A stretch of DNA of 64,000 bases from Micromonospora inositola (GTDB lineage Bacteria; Actinomycetota; Actinomycetes; Mycobacteriales; Micromonosporaceae): positions 6,412,001-6,476,000 of the forward strand of contig NZ_LT607754.1 in the NCBI RefSeq assembly GCF_900090285.1, written 5' to 3'. This document shows positions 33,992 to 42,291 of the stretch, in pieces. Position 1 is the first letter of the stretch. Every line of letters starts with the position of its first letter. Position numbers and translations under genes: made by a program. The notes beneath the pieces were generated by a model. That model did no database searches, was not told the DNA's origin, and saw only the letters and a list, made by a program, of their open reading frames with translations.

Positions 33992-34966
33992 CTAACCCGC
34001 GTTGGCGCGGCGGGCCGTGCTGAACCGGCGTTGGTAGGCGGCGGGGCTGGTCGACAGCTTCCTGGCGAAAACCCGTCGCATGCTTTCGTAGCTGGGGAAC
34101 CCGGCGAGGGTCGCGGCCTGCGTCGCGGTGTGTCCTTGGTCGAGCAGTGCCCTGGCCATGTCGAATCGGATGTTTTCAACGTAGCGGGCCGGTGTCGTGG
34201 ACAGCTCGTCGTGGAAAAGCCGGGTGAGGTGCCGGGTGCTCACGTTGAGGTGTTTCGCGAGTTCACCGAGCGAGTGGTCCCCGCGGGGGTTCGCCGTCAC
34301 CAAGTCGGTGATTTTGCGGAGAGCCGGCGAGCGGGGCGGCGGTCCTTGCAGCGGTGCCGAGAACTGGGACTGGCCGCCCGCACGCTGCATGTACACCACC
34401 AAGGCGCGTGCGACGTCGCGCGCCAGGTCGGGCCCGTGGTCGTCTTCGACGAGAGCGAGCGCCAGATCGATACCGGCCGTCACCCCTGCCGACGTGTACG
34501 TGGTGCCATCGCGAACGTAGATCGCGTCGGGCTCGACGCGGCACGTCGGATACCGGGCGGCAAGCTCGTGCGCGACCTGCCAGTGCGTGGTCGCGCGCTT
34601 GCCGTCGAGGACGCCGGCGGCGGCGAGGACGAACGCCCCGGTGCAGATCGACGCGACCCGGCCGGCCACAGCCGCCGGTATCCGTGCGGCGTCCGCCAGG
34701 TCGGCGGGGACACGGGCGCGCGGATAGAGGTCGGACCCGGCCACCAGTAACGTGTCGAAAGCCGGCTCCGAGGAGACGGCGCCGTCGACCGCGATCCGGA
34801 CCCCGAGGTTCGACGTGACGTCCGCACCGGCCGGCGACAGCAGCACGATCCGGTAGTCGGCACCGAACCGGTTCGCCTCCTTGAACACCTCCGCGGGACC
34901 GGCGACGTCCAGCAACGTCACTCCGTCGTAGACGAAGATCGCGACGCGATGGGCGCCAGCGTTCAC
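33992..34966 (-). CDS. GlxA-type transcriptional regulator (DJ-1/PfpI plus AraC)
   Basis: A 324-aa regulator. Residues ~5-170 form a DJ-1/PfpI amidotransferase-like domain (VAIFVYDGVTLLDVAGPAEV, ASICTGAFVLAAAGVLDG with the nucleophile-position Cys) and the C-terminal ~100 residues form an AraC DNA-binding domain (SLGELAKHLNVSTRHLTRLF, FPSYESMRRVFARKLSTSP). Such proteins are mostly activators of catabolic or stress genes. The GTG at 34966 (a second GTG lies just before it) was preferred over the ATG at 35062, since the extension is low-complexity. It is divergent from an HD-domain gene and an oxidoreductase, the probable targets. Confidence 0.85.
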   Translation of the reverse strand: MNAGAHRVAIFVYDGVTLLDVAGPAEVFKEANRFGADYRIVLLSPAGADVTSNLGVRIAVDGAVSSEPAFDTLLVAGSDLYPRARVPADLADAARIPAAVAGRVASICTGAFVLAAAGVLDGKRATTHWQVAHELAARYPTCRVEPDAIYVRDGTTYTSAGVTAGIDLALALVEDDHGPDLARDVARALVVYMQRAGGQSQFSAPLQGPPPRSPALRKITDLVTANPRGDHSLGELAKHLNVSTRHLTRLFHDELSTTPARYVENIRFDMARALLDQGHTATQAATLAGFPSYESMRRVFARKLSTSPAAYQRRFSTARRANAG

Positions 34967-35062
34967 CACTCCGGTCCCTTCGGAGCCGGATCCGCGCGGT
35001 GAGCGGCCGGACCCCGGCGGCACTGACCGCCGTTGGGTCGGCGAAACAGGAGGCATGGACAC

Positions 35063-35510
35063 CGTTTATTGGTAGCACGCCATTACCGGAGATGACGCGG
35101 ATCCTCGTGGGCGGGGTTGCTCACGTTACGACTATTGCATGTAAACGAACTCTCCGTGATCTTCGGCTGATTACGGGCACAGCGGTTTTGTTCAAGAAAC
35201 GCCGGAGCCGTTGCAAAGGCTGGTCTACGAAATCCTCGTGCCGCAACCGATGCCCGGTTGACTCACGCGATGAACCCGACACCAGGCGTCGCGTGGAACG
35301 GGCCGTGACGGACGACGCGAAGTCGCAGGCCACGCGCTGGACCCGGCTGCGGGACGTGGTGCCGCGCTTGGTGGAGCACACGACTGCGATTTCGCCCTGT
35401 CCGGATATAAGTGATTCCTGGCCGGACGAAGGCGGCGCCGTACGACGATCGGTGGGCAGCATGTAGGTCGGAAACACGGCCCGCACACATTTCCCGGAAG
35501 GTCAGAGATC
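35063..35510. other. Intergenic region, about 450 bp, divergent
   Basis: This separates the GlxA-type regulator from the HD-domain gene. No coding frame with a signature. It should hold the promoters and the regulator's binding site, but no long palindrome stands out. AGGTCAGAG near 35500 precedes the HD gene start. Confidence 0.45.
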
Positions 35511-36149
35511 ATGCCAGAGGTCATCGCGGGGTTGGAGATTCCTGAGACAGCGGCGGTCGCCGAAGCGACCAGGCGCATCCAGGAGACGACCAGCCCCCTC
35601 ATCTACCACCACTCCCGACGGGTCTTCTTCTTCAGCCTGATTCACGCTCACAAGCTTGGCGTGAAACCGGACCCGGAGCTGCTCTATCTGGCGGCCATGT
35701 TCCACGACACCGGCCTCCTGACTCCCTTTTCCGACGTCGAGCAGCGCTTCGAAGTCGATGGCGCCGACCACGCGCGCAAGTTCCTCCTGGACCGGGGATT
35801 CTCGACGGCCGCCGCCGAGACCGTTTGGACGGCGATCGCGCTGCACACCACGCCGGGCATCCCCGACCGGATGGCCCCGGAAATCGCGACCACGTACCTC
35901 GGTGTCTTGACCGACGTGCTCGGCTTCGGCCTAGACGGACTGGAACACGATCAGCTGGGCGAAATCCTCGCCGTCCATCCACGAGGGGACTTCAAGAACG
36001 AGTTTCTGCGAGCCTACGTCGACGGGCTGAAGAACCGCCCCGAAACCACGAACGGCACCGTGAACTCCGACGTGCTCGAACACTTCATCCCCGGCTTCCA
36101 GCGCGTGACGACGGTCGAGCGCATCGTCGGTTCGCCCTGGCCTAGCTGA
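35511..36149 (+). CDS. HD-domain phosphohydrolase-like protein
   Basis: A 212-aa protein with the metal-binding HD pattern: IYHHSRRVFFFSLIHAHKLG (first His), ELLYLAAMFHDTGL (the His-Asp pair near residues 64-65), and later ALHTTPG and TDVLGFGLDG. The arrangement resembles the cyanamide-hydratase-like subgroup of HD proteins. Followed by an NADPH:quinone-type oxidoreductase 146 bp downstream on the same strand and preceded by a divergent GlxA-type regulator, so a small detoxification unit is likely. ATG at 35511. Confidence 0.83.
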   Translation: MPEVIAGLEIPETAAVAEATRRIQETTSPLIYHHSRRVFFFSLIHAHKLGVKPDPELLYLAAMFHDTGLLTPFSDVEQRFEVDGADHARKFLLDRGFSTAAAETVWTAIALHTTPGIPDRMAPEIATTYLGVLTDVLGFGLDGLEHDQLGEILAVHPRGDFKNEFLRAYVDGLKNRPETTNGTVNSDVLEHFIPGFQRVTTVERIVGSPWPS

Positions 36150-36295
36150 TTGGACCCAGGCTCACCAGCGCACCGACGACGGGCGATCCGCGACCTCCGC
36201 GGCCGGGGCCGGCACCACGCGCGCCACGAGCGGACCCCGTGCTGAGCCCCCACAACCACCCCATACCGACGAACTTTCTTGGAAAGGATTCGAGC

Positions 36296-37234
36296 ATGCG
36301 AGCGATCACCGTGCGAGACCGTGACGCGGGTGTCAGCGGGCTCACCCCGACCGACATGCCTTACCCCCACGCTGCGGAAAACGACGTCATCGTGCGCGTG
36401 CACGCCGCAGGCTTCACCCCCGGAGAGCTTGACTGGCCGGGAACGTGGTCCGATCGCGCCGGTCGCGACCGGACACCCAGCATCCCCGGGCACGAGCTGT
36501 CCGGAGTTGTGGTCGAGCTCGGCTACGGAACCACCGGCCTCACCGTGGGCCAGCGGGTGTTCGGACTGACCGACTGGACCCGCAACGGATCCCTGGCCGA
36601 ATACACCGCGGTGGAGGCTCGCAACCTCGCCCCCCTCGCGGCCGACATCGACCACACCGTGGCCGCCGCGCTGCCCATTTCCGGACTGACCGCATGGCAG
36701 GGACTGTTCGACCACGCCCACCTCACGACCGGCCAGACCGTCCTCATTCACGGCGCCGCGGGCGGCGTCGGCTCGATCGCCGTTCAACTCGCGCGGGAGG
36801 TGGGCGCCCGCGTGATCGGCACCGGCCGAGCCGACGACCGTGATGTCGCGCTCGGCCTCGGCGCGCAGACCTTCCTCGACCTGGACGCCGACGATTTGCA
36901 GCACGTCGGCGAGGTGGACGTGGTGTTCGACGCCATCGGCGGCGACATCCTCGAGCGATCGACCGACCTGGTACGCCCGGGCGGCACCCTCGTCACCATC
37001 GCCATGCCACCTACCGTGCAGCCCAAGGACGGGCGAGCCATCTTCTTCGTCGTCGAACCTGATCGCGCCCGTCTGACCGACCTCGCCCAGCGCCTCCGGA
37101 CCGGACGGCTCAACCCCATCGTCGGCGCCGTGCGACCGCTTTCCGAAACGGCCTCCGCGTTCGCCCGCCACCGCCGCACGCCCGGCAAGACGATCATTCA
37201 GGTCGCGGAAGAACAAGGAACGCAGCACTCGTGA
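36296..37234 (+). CDS. NADP-dependent zinc-type alcohol dehydrogenase/quinone oxidoreductase
   Basis: A 312-aa medium-chain dehydrogenase: N-terminal GroES-like part (VIVRVHAAGFTPGELDWPGT, PGHELSGVVVELG), the Rossmann motif GAAGGVGSIAVQLA and a C-terminal TPGKTIIQVAEEQ. No zinc-ligand cysteines are visible, so it is a quinone-oxidoreductase-type member using NADPH. GGAAAGGA before the ATG at 36296 supports the start. A paralogue at 53212-54129 shares GRDRTPSIPGHEL and ISGLTAWQGLF, suggesting an old duplication within this region. Confidence 0.88.
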   Translation: MRAITVRDRDAGVSGLTPTDMPYPHAAENDVIVRVHAAGFTPGELDWPGTWSDRAGRDRTPSIPGHELSGVVVELGYGTTGLTVGQRVFGLTDWTRNGSLAEYTAVEARNLAPLAADIDHTVAAALPISGLTAWQGLFDHAHLTTGQTVLIHGAAGGVGSIAVQLAREVGARVIGTGRADDRDVALGLGAQTFLDLDADDLQHVGEVDVVFDAIGGDILERSTDLVRPGGTLVTIAMPPTVQPKDGRAIFFVVEPDRARLTDLAQRLRTGRLNPIVGAVRPLSETASAFARHRRTPGKTIIQVAEEQGTQHS

Positions 37235-37418
37235 TCAGTGTGCGAATGCCAGCGGCGTGCTGATCGCCGGCACGGCTGCCGCGGTCGTCGGATGCGCCCC
37301 TGCGACCGAGCAACACGCTCCGGGCGTGGACACACGACCCTAACTACAAACTGCAGAACTCGGGGAAAATCGGGCGCCGCATTGCGCATTCTTCAGCATC
37401 CGGTGGGTAGCGCCGGCA

Positions 37419-39098
37419 ATGATGGAACGGGTGATCCGAACTTGGGGGACTTTCGCGACGCAGTCCAGGTCAGGGCGGCTGCTCCTGCTGGTCGTTTTGT
37501 GCGCGGTGCCACCCGGGGTAGAGGCCGCTCTGGTGCGTCAGTCGGGCCTCACCGCCACCGTTAACATCTCCCCGCAGGCCAGCGCACTCTGGCCGTACGG
37601 CACGTTCCACGACCTGCGCTGGGTGCTGGTGTATCACCGATCTTGGGCCGGGTTTGTCGGCGAGTCGATAGCCGCGATCGTGATGCGTGGGCTGTTCTGC
37701 ACCGTGTTGATCGCCCTGGCCTGGCCGTCGAACATGCCGCGGCCGTCGCTGCCGCGGCTGGCCGCCCGCAATGTGGGGTTCGCGGCCCTGGTCGGGGCAG
37801 TACTCTCTCCGTGGGCGGCACTGTCGGTCGTCGTCGCGGCCGTCTCGTTGACCTGGTTTCTGTTCGGCGAAATTGCTCCGATGCTGATTCTGGCACCGTT
37901 CCTGCAGCGGGGCGGGATCGTTCGGGGCTGGTGGCGCGGCCTGCCACCGGCCGGCACGGTCGCGTTGTCCGTCCTCAACTTCGTCACCCTGACTGCGGGC
38001 AGCGCGCTGGTCGCGGTCGTTCCGGGAGGCTGGAGGATCGCGGCGGCTGCACTCGCTGGAGGGGCCAACGGAATCCTGTGGGAACGCGCGGTGCGTATCG
38101 TGCTGGCGCACGAGACGGTACGGTGGCGAAGGACCCCGATCACCCCGATCGCCTTCGCCGTCGTCATCGGACCGATGTTCACCATCGGCAGCATTGCCCG
38201 ACCGGGCATTGACCAGAGCCCGAGCGAGCCGCCTGCGCTCGCCAAGGTGGAGGCTCGGACGAAGCGTCCCGTGATCTTCCTGGCCGGTTACGACTCACAT
38301 TACGGCGGGCAGCCCAGCGGCTTCACCCCGCCGATCATGCGGTACTCCTACAATGGCCTGGACCCGAACGGCCGGCCAAGGCCCTACAACGCGCTCGCCA
38401 CGCACCAGTCATTGGTTACCAGCGCCCAACTGCTCGCCGTTCAGGTGGACCAGGTCCACCGCCGTACCGGTCAGAAAGTGGCGCTGCTAGCCGATAGCGA
38501 AGGCACACTCATCACCCGCTACTACCTGACGACGATGCCGCACCCGCACATCGACATGGTCGTAATGGTCAGCCCGCTGCTGCGCTCGGGAAGGATTTAC
38601 TACCCGCCCCCACAGGCAAACACGGGCTGGGGAATCGCCACCGGCTGGCAATTGCGGGCCATCTTCGCCGCCCTCGGCGCGGTCGGGGATCGACCGAACA
38701 GCCCCGATCAGCCATTCATCCGATCATTCATGGACAACGCGCCGCTGTTTCGCGGAAAGCAGGTGATCTGCCCGATCGAGGGAGTCCAGATGATCGCCTT
38801 CGTGCCGACCCTCGATGCCGCCACGAACCCGCCCGGACTCCAAACCGAGACTCCGGTGGTACACGTGCCCGGCCTCCATGGTCTGCGGCTCAACGACCCC
38901 GTTACCCAACAGCGGGTGATCAGCTTTCTCAACGACGGACAGCGGCATGAGCACCGCCGGTGGGACTATTCGGTCCTCCAGCGGGCGGGCGGGGCCTGGC
39001 AAGCACCGGCGCTGAAGGTAGCGCTGAACCCGGTATGGCATACCGTTGCCGGCCGGTCAACCCGCAACTACGAGGCAGACGTATGCCTTCAGCCCTGA
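37419..39098 (+). CDS. Membrane protein with lipase-like (PGAP1-type) C-terminal domain
   Basis: A 559-aa protein. Residues ~20-275 hold about six to seven transmembrane helices; the C-terminal ~280 residues form a soluble alpha/beta-hydrolase-like domain with RPVIFLAGYDSHYGG, ending of strand 3, and KVALLADSEGTLITRYYLTT, where DSEG stands at the nucleophile elbow (A-x-S-x-G instead of G-x-S-x-G). A later HVPGLHGLRLND could supply the catalytic His. A membrane-anchored esterase facing the outside is the best guess. It is a single gene; two ATGs at 37419 and 37422 are both possible starts. Confidence 0.65.
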   Translation: MMERVIRTWGTFATQSRSGRLLLLVVLCAVPPGVEAALVRQSGLTATVNISPQASALWPYGTFHDLRWVLVYHRSWAGFVGESIAAIVMRGLFCTVLIALAWPSNMPRPSLPRLAARNVGFAALVGAVLSPWAALSVVVAAVSLTWFLFGEIAPMLILAPFLQRGGIVRGWWRGLPPAGTVALSVLNFVTLTAGSALVAVVPGGWRIAAAALAGGANGILWERAVRIVLAHETVRWRRTPITPIAFAVVIGPMFTIGSIARPGIDQSPSEPPALAKVEARTKRPVIFLAGYDSHYGGQPSGFTPPIMRYSYNGLDPNGRPRPYNALATHQSLVTSAQLLAVQVDQVHRRTGQKVALLADSEGTLITRYYLTTMPHPHIDMVVMVSPLLRSGRIYYPPPQANTGWGIATGWQLRAIFAALGAVGDRPNSPDQPFIRSFMDNAPLFRGKQVICPIEGVQMIAFVPTLDAATNPPGLQTETPVVHVPGLHGLRLNDPVTQQRVISFLNDGQRHEHRRWDYSVLQRAGGAWQAPALKVALNPVWHTVAGRSTRNYEADVCLQP

Positions 39099-39164
39099 GG
39101 ACATCCGGGCGAGAAGAGGCACTGATCCTGCCGCTCGACCGATGGCTCACGCAGGAACTCTCAC

Positions 39165-39986
39165 GGTGCCGTTGCATTATCTGATCGGGAGACGCGGCAC
39201 GCCCGGGTCGGGTCCGCGGTCAGATCACCCGGGCGAGTTCACTGAACGCCGAAACGACTCGGAGCTTGGGCTGACTGTCGAGCCCGAGTTCGTAGTGTCC
39301 GCGGCGGACATTCTGCATGAACGCGTGTCCGGCGATGATCACCTGTGCCGTTGGGTCGGTCCGGAGCCCACGCATCGGTCGTAACCGGTGCTTGAGCTGG
39401 CTGTGATCGGCCTCGATCGGATTGTTCGCGTGCCGCTCGACATGGTGCCAGGCCGAGGGGATCAGGTCGTCGAGCACAGCGGGGTAGACCGGGGCGGCGT
39501 CGGTGACCACCTCGCTGGGCGTCACCTTCAGCATCCGCAATGCCCGCTGGAAGAACCGCCGGGCCGCGGCGGCATCACGGCGGGCCGAGACGAGCACGTC
39601 GATGACCTGCCCGTGCTGGTCGACCGCCCGGTAGACGTACCGCCAAACCCCGTTGACCTTCACGTACGTCTCGTCGACGAACCACCGGTCACCAGGCGAG
39701 TGGCGAGCGAACCGGGCGGCGTCGGCCAGCAGCGGGGTGAACCGTTGCACCCACCGGAACACGGTGACGTGGTCGACCTCGACACCGCGCTCAGCCAGGA
39801 GTTCCCCCACGTCCCGGTAGGACAGGTTGTAACGCAAGTACCAGCGCACCGCGACGACGATCACCTCTGCGGGAAACCGGAACCCGGTGAACGCCGACTT
39901 CCGAGGCGACCAGGGACGACCAGGACTCGACAGCTGCACCCGTCAAACCTGCCTCGATCCCAGGACACGGGCAATGCAACAGACCC
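39165..39986 (-). mobile_element. IS6-family element (about 820 bp)
   Basis: The ends GGTGCCGTTGCATT (39165) and, as complement, GGGTCTGTTGCATT (39986) match the GG-x-TCTGTTGCA type of IS6 ends and flank one transposase gene. I see no clear 8-bp direct repeat at the borders, so the element may have been involved in a rearrangement; IS6 elements move by forming cointegrates. Confidence 0.7.
39220..39939 (-). CDS. IS6-family transposase
   Basis: The 239-aa product has FPAEVIVVAVRWYLRYNLSY, the helix-turn-helix RGVEVDHVTVFRWVQRF and the DDE core: WFVDETYVKVNGVWRYVYRA (first Asp), VTDAAPVYPAVLDDLIP (second Asp) and NNPIEADHSQLKHRLRPMRG (Glu). All IS6 landmarks are present and the frame is intact. 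Confidence 0.92.
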   Translation of the reverse strand: MQLSSPGRPWSPRKSAFTGFRFPAEVIVVAVRWYLRYNLSYRDVGELLAERGVEVDHVTVFRWVQRFTPLLADAARFARHSPGDRWFVDETYVKVNGVWRYVYRAVDQHGQVIDVLVSARRDAAAARRFFQRALRMLKVTPSEVVTDAAPVYPAVLDDLIPSAWHHVERHANNPIEADHSQLKHRLRPMRGLRTDPTAQVIIAGHAFMQNVRRGHYELGLDSQPKLRVVSAFSELARVI

Positions 39987-40075
39987 AGCAGCCGTGCCAG
40001 CCGAACCGAGCCGAGAAGCGCGCCAGCAGGCCGTATGACCTCGCATCAAGACCGATCCGACCCGCTCGCCGAGAG

Positions 40076-40120
40076 TTCACACCGAAGAGGTCACTGGTTC
40101 GATCCCAGTATCGCCCACCA
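40076..40120 (+). other. 3' half of tRNA-Val(CAC), probable attachment-site remnant
   Basis: The 45 nt fold as the 3' part of a tRNA: anticodon loop TTCACAC (anticodon CAC), 3' anticodon stem CGAAG, variable loop AGGTC, T arm ACTGG-TTCGATC-CCAGT, acceptor strand ATCGCCC, then ACCA. The matching 5' half (GGGCGAT... and CTTCG) is absent upstream. A 3' tRNA half alone is what tyrosine-recombinase elements leave at their far border, so this is likely an att site; the intact gene should lie outside the window. Confidence 0.8.
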
Positions 40121-40798
40121 TAGATACATGCAGGTAGGAAGCCCGTCGCCGGAACCACCGGTAACGGGCTTCTCCCCTGTTGCCCCTTAAATTGGGAGCA
40201 GTTTGGGAGCAGGGGCGTTGTTGATGCCGAATCCCGTCCACCGGCCACCAGCAGGCAGGCGGGGTGGGCCTGCTGGTGGAGCGACGAAGGCCGCCACTGC
40301 CGGGAAGATCGGGAACGCGAGCTCGCAGGGCTCCTGGCTCAAATGTGGACTCGCTGTGGATCGAGAAGAAGTCGCCACTGGGGAGGCGCGTTCAATCGGC
40401 CTCCCCGTTTACCTGCGTTGGGAAGCCTCGGGGGATGCTCGATCAGGGCGTCGGCGCTGGCCTGCTCTACCTTGCGGCCACATAGGGCCCGTCGACCTCG
40501 CTATCGAGTGGCGACAGTGTGTCTCACCCGACGGCACCGAGCGTAAGTGGCATGCGCCCTTCTGGAAGATTCTCGATCTAGGCAACCCAGATCATTCCAG
40601 GTAGGACGGCACCTCCTTCACGTCAGGGCCGGCAATCAGCCATCACGTCGAGCCCATGAGTTCGTGAGGCTGGATGTCGGCGAGCCGTCCGGTTCTGCTA
40701 ACAGAGCGGACGCCCTTTCGCGTCGCCCGACGTGGTCGTCTTACCAGCTCGCCAGACCTTCTTCCGCGCTCCGACACCCGAGGCTCGGATGCGCCGCG
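40121..40798. other. Gene-free stretch, 678 bp, after the tRNA half
   Basis: It contains a strong hairpin at 40138-40172 and TTGGGAGCAGTTTGGGAGCA (40192-40211), the inverted form of the arm motif found at 17.3, 24.5 and 31.9 kb. The rest shows no gene. Confidence 0.5.
40138..40172 (+). terminator. Hairpin downstream of tRNA-Val half
   Basis: GAAGCCCGT and ACGGGCTTC form a perfect 9-bp stem with an inner GC-rich part (CGCCGG...CCGG). No T tract follows (TCCCCTGTT), as is common for actinobacterial terminators. It probably served as the terminator of the original tRNA gene. Confidence 0.55.
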
Positions 40799-41443
40799 TC
40801 AGCCCATGTGCTGGTCGTCAGACGTCACGAACGTCCGCAGATGGTCAACCGCCGCAGAGAGCGCGTCCTGCAGGGGGCCGATGTCCCGGGCGACCTGAGC
40901 GAGGAGCATGCCGCCTTGATACGCCGCGAGGAACATGTCGGCGAGCCGCGCGGGGTCGGCGGACGCGTCGATGCGGCCGAGTTGCCGCATGCGATCGAGC
41001 CCGACGCGGAATATCTCGCGCCACTGCGCGAACACCTCCGCGAGCCGGTCGTGCACGTCGAGATCGGTCTTGACGATCTCGCTCGCGAGCGAGCCGAGGC
41101 TGCAGCCGTCCTCGAACGGACGCCCCGAGAGGACGTAGAAGTCCGTCCAGTCCTGGAACGCCTCGACGGTGTCGAAGCTGGCAAACCGTTCGCTGCGATG
41201 GAAGCCGAGGACGCTGTCGGCATGCCAGTCGATGACCGCCAGGACGAGGCTCTCCTTGGTGGGGAAGTAGTGACTCAGCTGCGATCCACTCACGCCTGCA
41301 GCGCGGCGGACGAGCTCGTTGTTGGTTGCGTGGACCCCTTTGCCGTAGATCAACGCGGCCGCGTGCTCCAGTATTCGCTCGCGCGTGGCCTGGCCCTTGG
41401 GAGTGAGCTTCTGGGCTGCATCCGCCCCGTTGTTCACCTGCAT
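40799..41443 (-). CDS. TetR-family regulator (1)
   Basis: A 214-aa repressor-type protein with an N-terminal helix-turn-helix (TRERILEHAAALIYGKGVHA, AGVSGSQLSHYFPTKESLVL) and a C-terminal ligand domain containing FEDGCSLGSLASEIV and QGGMLLAQVARD. It is divergent from a carboxymuconolactone-decarboxylase-type gene, nitroreductase and YjbR gene, which it probably represses. The ATG at 41443 lacks a Shine-Dalgarno site and may be leaderless; an upstream in-frame start at 41500 is in the operator region. The control region between the genes is duplicated in tandem. Confidence 0.88.
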   Translation of the reverse strand: MQVNNGADAAQKLTPKGQATRERILEHAAALIYGKGVHATNNELVRRAAGVSGSQLSHYFPTKESLVLAVIDWHADSVLGFHRSERFASFDTVEAFQDWTDFYVLSGRPFEDGCSLGSLASEIVKTDLDVHDRLAEVFAQWREIFRVGLDRMRQLGRIDASADPARLADMFLAAYQGGMLLAQVARDIGPLQDALSAAVDHLRTFVTSDDQHMG

Positions 41444-41583
41444 GTCATCAACATAACACAAACTGGGCTTGGCAACCCATTTTTGATGGTGTTCACTCAA
41501 GCGAGTGGACGAAATCGTCCAGTAACGTCACGCGGAGGTTCATCACCATGTCTCGCCTGACCGCTCCCGCGCCCGCCGACATC
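41431..41583. repeat. 153-bp tandem duplication, unit 1
   Basis: Unit 1 of a direct repeat with unit 2 at 41589-41741, offset 158 bp and differing at about five positions. It includes the first four codons of the TetR gene (complement), the divergent control region and the first ~12 codons of the decarboxylase-type gene. In unit 1 the latter start (ATG 41548) leads to a short chimeric frame. Inverted repeats CACTC-AAGC-GAGTG (41494-41507) and GACGA-AA-TCGTC just after it are candidate TetR sites and so occur twice. Confidence 0.85.
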
Positions 41584-41588
41584 CCCGC

Positions 41589-41741
41589 TGTTCACCTGCA
41601 TGTCATCAACGTAACACAAACTGGGCTTGACAGCCCATTTTCGATGGTGTTCACTCAAGCGAGTGGACGAAATCGTCCAGTAACGTCACGCGGAGGTTCA
41701 TCGCCATGTCTCGCCTGACCGCTCCCGCGCCCGCCGACATC
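41589..41741. repeat. 153-bp tandem duplication, unit 2
   Basis: Unit 2 leads into the intact decarboxylase-type gene (ATG 41706). It contains the second copy of the operator-like CACTC-AAGC-GAGTG (41652-41665) and, on the minus strand, a dead copy of the TetR start. Differences from unit 1 include AACGTAAC for AACATAAC and CTTGACAGCCC for CTTGGCAACCC. Confidence 0.85.
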
Positions 41742-42248
41742 GACGCGAAGACGCAGGGCGCCCTCGACGCCATCGCGAAGCAGTTCGGCTTCGCGCCCAG
41801 CATGTTCACCACGCTCGCCGCGAACCCGACCGTGCTCGAGATCGTGATGGGCCTGCAGGGCAGCATCGCGAAGCTCCTGGACGCGAAGACGCGCCACACG
41901 ATCGCCCTCGCGGTCTCCCAGTCGAACGGCTGCCACTACTGCCAGGCACTCCACGGTTTCATCTCGTCGAACCTCGGCGGTATGTCGGCGGAGGAGATTG
42001 AGCTCGCCCGCACGGGCACGTCCAGCGACCCGAAGCGCGCCGCCGTCGCGAAGTTCGCGCAGCACGTGATCGAGACGCGTGGCCAGGTCAGCGACGAGGA
42101 CCTCGCAGCGATCCGCGAGGTCGGGTATATCGACCCGGAGATCCAGGCGATCGTCACGATCGTGGTCGTCACCCTGCTCACGAACTACCTCAACAACGTC
42201 AGCGACGCCGTCGTCGACGTCCCCGGCGCCGACCACCAGTCGGCCTGA
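41706..42248 (+). CDS. Carboxymuconolactone decarboxylase/AhpD-family protein
   Basis: A 180-aa helical protein with the family segment QSNGCHYCQALHGFISSNLG, whose C-x2-C pair and following His form the AhpD-like peroxidase centre. Members reduce peroxides or act in unknown oxidoreductions; true gamma-carboxymuconolactone decarboxylases lack this pair. CGGAGG lies upstream of the ATG at 41706. First gene of a rightward cluster with a nitroreductase and a YjbR-type gene, divergent from and probably repressed by TetR, so it likely takes part in a redox response. Confidence 0.87.
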   Translation: MSRLTAPAPADIDAKTQGALDAIAKQFGFAPSMFTTLAANPTVLEIVMGLQGSIAKLLDAKTRHTIALAVSQSNGCHYCQALHGFISSNLGGMSAEEIELARTGTSSDPKRAAVAKFAQHVIETRGQVSDEDLAAIREVGYIDPEIQAIVTIVVVTLLTNYLNNVSDAVVDVPGADHQSA

Positions 42249-42291
42249 CTTTCCTCTCCACCCGCCGTTCAAACGAAAAGAAAGCGCGACG

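Noticed and set aside
35121..35486. 121-codon minus-strand frame in the GlxA/HD intergenic region
   Set aside because: Basic, low-information sequence without ribosome binding site or similarity; the region is better read as a divergent control region.
40547..41560. 337-codon plus-strand frame opposite TetR regulator 1
   Set aside because: Antisense shadow; its apparent C-terminus is only the decoy start produced by the tandem duplication.
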